Part shown: one piece after another, positions 13,858 through 17,041 of the stretch
Layout: each line of letters opens with the position of its first letter
Position numbering within the stretch: position 1 is the stretch's first letter
From: Chrysochromulina parva
Lineage: Eukaryota; Haptophyta; Prymnesiales; Chrysochromulinaceae
DNA length: 17,041 nt
Assembly: GCA_002887195.1 (NCBI GenBank)
Contig: PJAB01001125.1
Location: forward strand, 1-17,041
Reading direction: 5' to 3'
The notes under the pieces: model-generated
Databases searched by the model: none
Seen by the model: the letters and a program-made list of their open reading frames with translations, nothing else
What the model was told of the DNA's origin: nothing
Position numbers and translations under genes: made by a program

Positions 13858-16659
13858 CTAGGCATCTAGCCCTCCAAAACGGACGTTGGGCCTGAGTGCG
13901 TTGCCAGGAGGTGTCCCTCGCTGCCGCGCGGGGGCGTCCGTACTAGGCTCCTCCCCGGCGCGGAAGTCGGTATCCCCACGACGAGGTGTGTTACGGCGTG
14001 CCTCCTCCGATTCGATGGGTGCAGGCGCAACCGTCGTGGATGGCGCCGAGATGGGCGCAGGCCGCTGCCGCCGCTTCTTCTGCACGATGTTGACGGCGGC
14101 TAAGGTTGCGCCGGCGGCGGTGTTGACGGGGGCAGAGTGCTGCTGTTCACGGACCATCGACATGAGCGCTCGCATCTGCTCTTGCATGCTGGAGAAGGAC
14201 GCCGTGAGCATCTTCTCAAGCTTGTCCATGCGCGCCTCGAGTGGCGCGTTGGCATAGCCTGCTGGCGCCCCTCCGCCTTGGGCTCCCGTATCTGGGTGGC
14301 TGCCTGCTGTGCTGGCGGCTCCTGGCGGGGATTCGCCGAGCAGAGAACGGAGCAGCCGGACGAACTTGCGAAACTCGGAGAACTCGACAGTGCCGTTCTT
14401 GTCCTCATCGGCCGACTTGAGGAGGTCCATCGCCTCAGGGGTCTGGAGATCCAATTCCATGTCCTTGAGGGCCGAGCGCAATTGGTGTCCATCCATGCAG
14501 CCGGTATCATAGGGATCGTACCGTCGGAAGACCCGGAGCAACGTGATGATTTCGTCAGACTCAGGGCTCGTGGGGTCGATGAGCACACGCTCGTTCCCTA
14601 CGTACGCGATCTCGCGCCAAGGGCCAAACTTGAGCCCGGAGATACCGACAATCGCCTGCAGCGCCTCCGCAGGCGTGGGGATGTAGCTCGCAGCGGTCAG
14701 ACTCTCAGGTTTGCGTTTCTTGAACGACTCACGTGAGTCTGCGTGGGTGAGGGTCATCTTGGAGTGCGACTTCTGTTTCACGACGACCAAGTGCTGAGCG
14801 ACGGAGTTATCTGCAGCCGAGCGGTCATTACTGGAGTTTGGCGCAAGATGGTGGTAACGGATGAAGACGGCGATCAGGGTGATCGCGCGTCTTGTCGCGA
14901 GCCTTAGGCTCGCCTGCATGACCGTCGCGCGCGCTTCGGGATGATCCCGCAGTACCTCGTGCAGGTCGGCCTCGGCGATGCGCGCGATCTCGCAATAGCT
15001 AAGCGCCTTGGCCGGCGTCGTATCGCGCAGCAGCTTCGAGTGTATCAGGATGTCCCCCCAATTCGATCCGGCGGCGAGGAAGACGCCTGCCCGAGTGGCC
15101 ATCCCGTGGGTCAGCATGAAGAGGGTGTCGGGCTCGTAGATGCGGTTCTGCGGCGCGTAAGCCATGCGCCGCACGCGACTGCTCAGCACCTCAAGAAAGT
15201 CCCGGTTGCATGCGCTGAGCCACCACACCCCTTGGAATACTTCGGAGGCGATCTGATAGCGCACGTCGCGCTGCAACTGATCAGCGAGGCAGATCTGCAG
15301 CAGCCCCTCGTACGACTTGCGCTTGAAGAGGCGTTTCGAGTTGCGGAAGAAGCGGCGCACGTTGAGGCGCGTCTCCCGAGGCTGCTTCGTGTCGTGCATC
15401 ATGTAGTTGAGCGCGTCCAAGTTCTGACTCCAACGGACCTCGTCAGGGTCGCCGTTGGTGGCGACGCCGCAGATGGTGCCCTGTGCGCTGGCAAAATAGA
15501 CAGCCCCCAAGAAGATGGTAAACACGAAGAGAACATACTCAGACCAGTTGGCGGGAACGATGGTCGCCACACCACCGACGATTTGCATGATGGCCACCAG
15601 CAGCGCGGCTGCATAGACTTCGCCAGGCTTGTCTTGGTGATCGATGGCTAGGTAGCCCATGCTCGAGTAGCGGCAGGTCCAGGCCTCTTGGCCCCAGACG
15701 TTTACCTTTGGGATCTCCAGGTGATTGGCGAGTGCTTGCAACTCGCAGTCGGACAGGCATATCCGACCGCAGTAGGCACCCACATGTCCGTCGGTTATCG
15801 CCGCTGCGTCCCCGTGGACACAGCCTGTGCACCCCGGGATGTGATTCGCGGAGTTCCCGTCCAGGAGGTCCAGCAGGGCCGGCTGGAACGCGCGGCCGTA
15901 CCATTCTCGCTGGGAGGTCCGAATGGTCGCTAACATACACCACATGCAGGCGTACCAATGCAACAGCACGATGGCACCAAGGAAGAAACTTCCTAGGGCG
16001 ATCGATGTCGACTTGATCGCAAACGAGTTTTCCCAGCGCAGAATGATCGTCGAAGCGCGCAGGATGCGGATGACGCGCAGCAGCCGCAGGACACGCATCG
16101 TCCTGAAAATCTTGACTTCGCCGTTGATGTCGCCCAGATACGTCAAGAGATCAAATGGGATGGTGGTGATCACGTCGATAAGAAACCATCCAGTCAAGTA
16201 CCGCCACGCAAGCGCTGAGTGTCGTCGCTCATAGTTGCCAATGATGGTCTCCCCGTTGGCATCACGCACCGGCTGCGGCAAGATAAACTGGATGCATATG
16301 TCCACGAAGAAGAAGGCGCAAATGAGGGTGTTCAGCACGAGTAGCGCATTGAGTTCGGTTGGCAAATTGAGCCCCACCTCGAAAGGAGTGACAAACGTTG
16401 TGTAAAAGAGGTTGAGGATCAACAGCATGTCCCAATACTGCACAAAGGCACCTCTTGGGTTGAGAAGACCACGATTTTGCCTCCGGATGCGCGACCTCAG
16501 CCTCACTGTATCCCTTGCGAACTCAGCTCTCTCTGCAGCAGAGGCATCCCCCTTAAAGCTCCTAAACCGATTGGCATCCCGAAGATGCTTCAACGCGCCG
16601 CCGCCACCGTGCTGGGTCACGAGCTGCTCAAAGCCGCTCGAGGGCAGTGGCGCGGCCAT
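13858..16659 (-). CDS. Six-transmembrane voltage-sensor cation channel (EAG/CNG layout) with CNBD-like domain, EF hands and a non-canonical pore, 933 aa
   Basis: Voltage- or ligand-gated membrane channel subunit, expected to form tetramers. ATG 16657-16659 is the first Met; the frame stays open upstream but without ATG. Approximate segments: S1 75-95, S2 103-127 (with FFFVDICIQF), S3 150-173 (GWFLIDVITTIPFDLL, typical of EAG/CNG channels), S4 184-204 with Arg at 186, 189, 192, 195, 198 and 201, S5 215-247, a 100-residue turret with seven Cys, pore loop 347-369, S6 370-399 ending AVYFASAQGTI. The filter position reads IVGGVATIVPAN, not TVGYGDIVP, so K+ selectivity is doubtful. A C-linker and CNBD-like fold span 401-591; its phosphate-cassette region reads WGDILIHSKLLRDTTPAKALSYCEI and lacks the usual Arg-Thr-Ala. 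EF hand 1 (YDPYDTGCMDG) is degenerate; EF hand 2 (DEDKNGTVEFSE) is canonical. A short coiled coil lies at 806-840. Confidence 0.9.
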   Translation of the reverse strand: MAAPLPSSGFEQLVTQHGGGGALKHLRDANRFRSFKGDASAAERAEFARDTVRLRSRIRRQNRGLLNPRGAFVQYWDMLLILNLFYTTFVTPFEVGLNLPTELNALLVLNTLICAFFFVDICIQFILPQPVRDANGETIIGNYERRHSALAWRYLTGWFLIDVITTIPFDLLTYLGDINGEVKIFRTMRVLRLLRVIRILRASTIILRWENSFAIKSTSIALGSFFLGAIVLLHWYACMWCMLATIRTSQREWYGRAFQPALLDLLDGNSANHIPGCTGCVHGDAAAITDGHVGAYCGRICLSDCELQALANHLEIPKVNVWGQEAWTCRYSSMGYLAIDHQDKPGEVYAAALLVAIMQIVGGVATIVPANWSEYVLFVFTIFLGAVYFASAQGTICGVATNGDPDEVRWSQNLDALNYMMHDTKQPRETRLNVRRFFRNSKRLFKRKSYEGLLQICLADQLQRDVRYQIASEVFQGVWWLSACNRDFLEVLSSRVRRMAYAPQNRIYEPDTLFMLTHGMATRAGVFLAAGSNWGDILIHSKLLRDTTPAKALSYCEIARIAEADLHEVLRDHPEARATVMQASLRLATRRAITLIAVFIRYHHLAPNSSNDRSAADNSVAQHLVVVKQKSHSKMTLTHADSRESFKKRKPESLTAASYIPTPAEALQAIVGISGLKFGPWREIAYVGNERVLIDPTSPESDEIITLLRVFRRYDPYDTGCMDGHQLRSALKDMELDLQTPEAMDLLKSADEDKNGTVEFSEFRKFVRLLRSLLGESPPGAASTAGSHPDTGAQGGGAPAGYANAPLEARMDKLEKMLTASFSSMQEQMRALMSMVREQQHSAPVNTAAGATLAAVNIVQKKRRQRPAPISAPSTTVAPAPIESEEARRNTPRRGDTDFRAGEEPSTDAPARQRGTPPGNALRPNVRFGGLDA

Positions 16660-17041
16660 GCCCCCGCTCGCTGCGAGTGCTAGCAAGCTCTCGGCTGCCT
16701 TCCTTTGCCAATGTACCCTCCTGGGCTGCTGCGCAGGATTAAATCCAGTTGAGGTGTCCGCGTGGCGCAGGATTGGATTTTGGCCAAACGTAGTAAACCT
16801 GGGTCGCGCGTTGAAACTGTGAATTGCAGATCATCAACGCTACACAAGCAGCCTGGTGAGCGCGAAACCCCGGTCCCTGCTAAAGCTAGACCAGGCTTAC
16901 ATCGCGGTGGGTGGGCGGGACCACTTAACTCTCGAGAGAGAGACCGACATCATGCGCGTCATTGCGCTGCGAATCTCCCCCAGAGATGCAGAGGTGCCGA
17001 GTAGCACTCTATCTGCCGACGAGATGCAGGGTGCCGAGTTC
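16660..17041. other. Upstream region of the channel gene
   Basis: These 382 bases hold the channel 5' UTR and promoter and run to the window edge. A direct repeat lies at the very end (16983-17039). The weak open frame at 16762-17004 (+) shows no family features. Nothing else is seen. Confidence 0.45.
16983..17039. repeat. Imperfect 20-bp direct repeat at window edge
   Basis: GAGATGCAGAGGTGCCGAGT (16983-17002) returns as GAGATGCAGGGTGCCGAGT (17021-17039), with one base lost, at a 38-base period. More copies may follow outside the window. Confidence 0.6.

Noticed and set aside
16660..16686. Upstream extension of the channel start to TTG at 16684-16686
   Set aside because: A eukaryotic nuclear gene should start at ATG; the first one is at 16657-16659.
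16762..17004. Plus-strand 80-codon open frame at the right edge
   Set aside because: It has mixed composition, no domain, and overlaps the repeat at the edge; it is probably a chance frame.
1..17041. Bacterial-style features (CRISPR, operons, ribosome binding sites, IS elements) and tRNA/rRNA genes
   Set aside because: The gene content is eukaryotic. I saw no regularly spaced repeats, no transposase and no cloverleaf or rRNA-like sequence on reading both strands.

Overview
This window is nuclear DNA of a GC-rich, intron-poor, plastid-bearing microbial eukaryote. A haptophyte alga is the best guess; a GC-rich pelagophyte or other alga with a complex plastid is the main alternative. The grounds are: a long uninterrupted Hsp90 frame whose N-terminus looks like the bipartite (signal peptide plus transit peptide) leader of complex plastids; a eukaryotic selenoprotein; an ER-type glycosyltransferase; a JmjC oxygenase; a ZC3H3-type CCCH zinc-finger protein; and a six-transmembrane channel with CNBD-like and EF-hand domains. 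The lineage is an inference, since no marker gene settles it.

Eight genes are packed almost alternately on the two strands. In order: plastid-type Hsp90 (-, cut by the left edge), an unrecognised coiled-coil protein (+), a GT8 glycosyltransferase (-), a large ankyrin-repeat/coiled-coil protein (-), a selenoprotein M homologue (+), a JmjC/cupin-8 protein (-), a ZC3H3-like zinc-finger protein (+), and a voltage-sensor channel (-). This gives three short divergent promoter regions (2148-2422, 9065-9265, 11891-12013) and three convergent 3' gaps (4229-4571, 9749-10291, 13289-13857). Each convergent gap holds at least one strong inverted repeat.

The most notable item is the selenoprotein at 9266-9748. 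An in-frame TGA at 9365-9367 lies in a Cys-x-x-Sec motif, preceded by an ER signal peptide and followed by sequence clearly related to selenoprotein M. A standard gene caller would stop at the TGA or report only the downstream part. I could not find a convincing canonical SECIS element by eye in the 543-base 3' gap, and that is the main open point.

The second notable item is the channel at 13858-16659. It has a textbook S4 voltage sensor and an EAG/CNG-like layout, but a pore with no GYG filter, a long Cys-rich turret, a degenerate CNBD-like fold, and an EF-hand pair in its tail. The genes do not form an obvious pathway. Their shared feature is tight head-to-head and tail-to-tail packing. I saw no rRNA, tRNA, CRISPR array or transposon.
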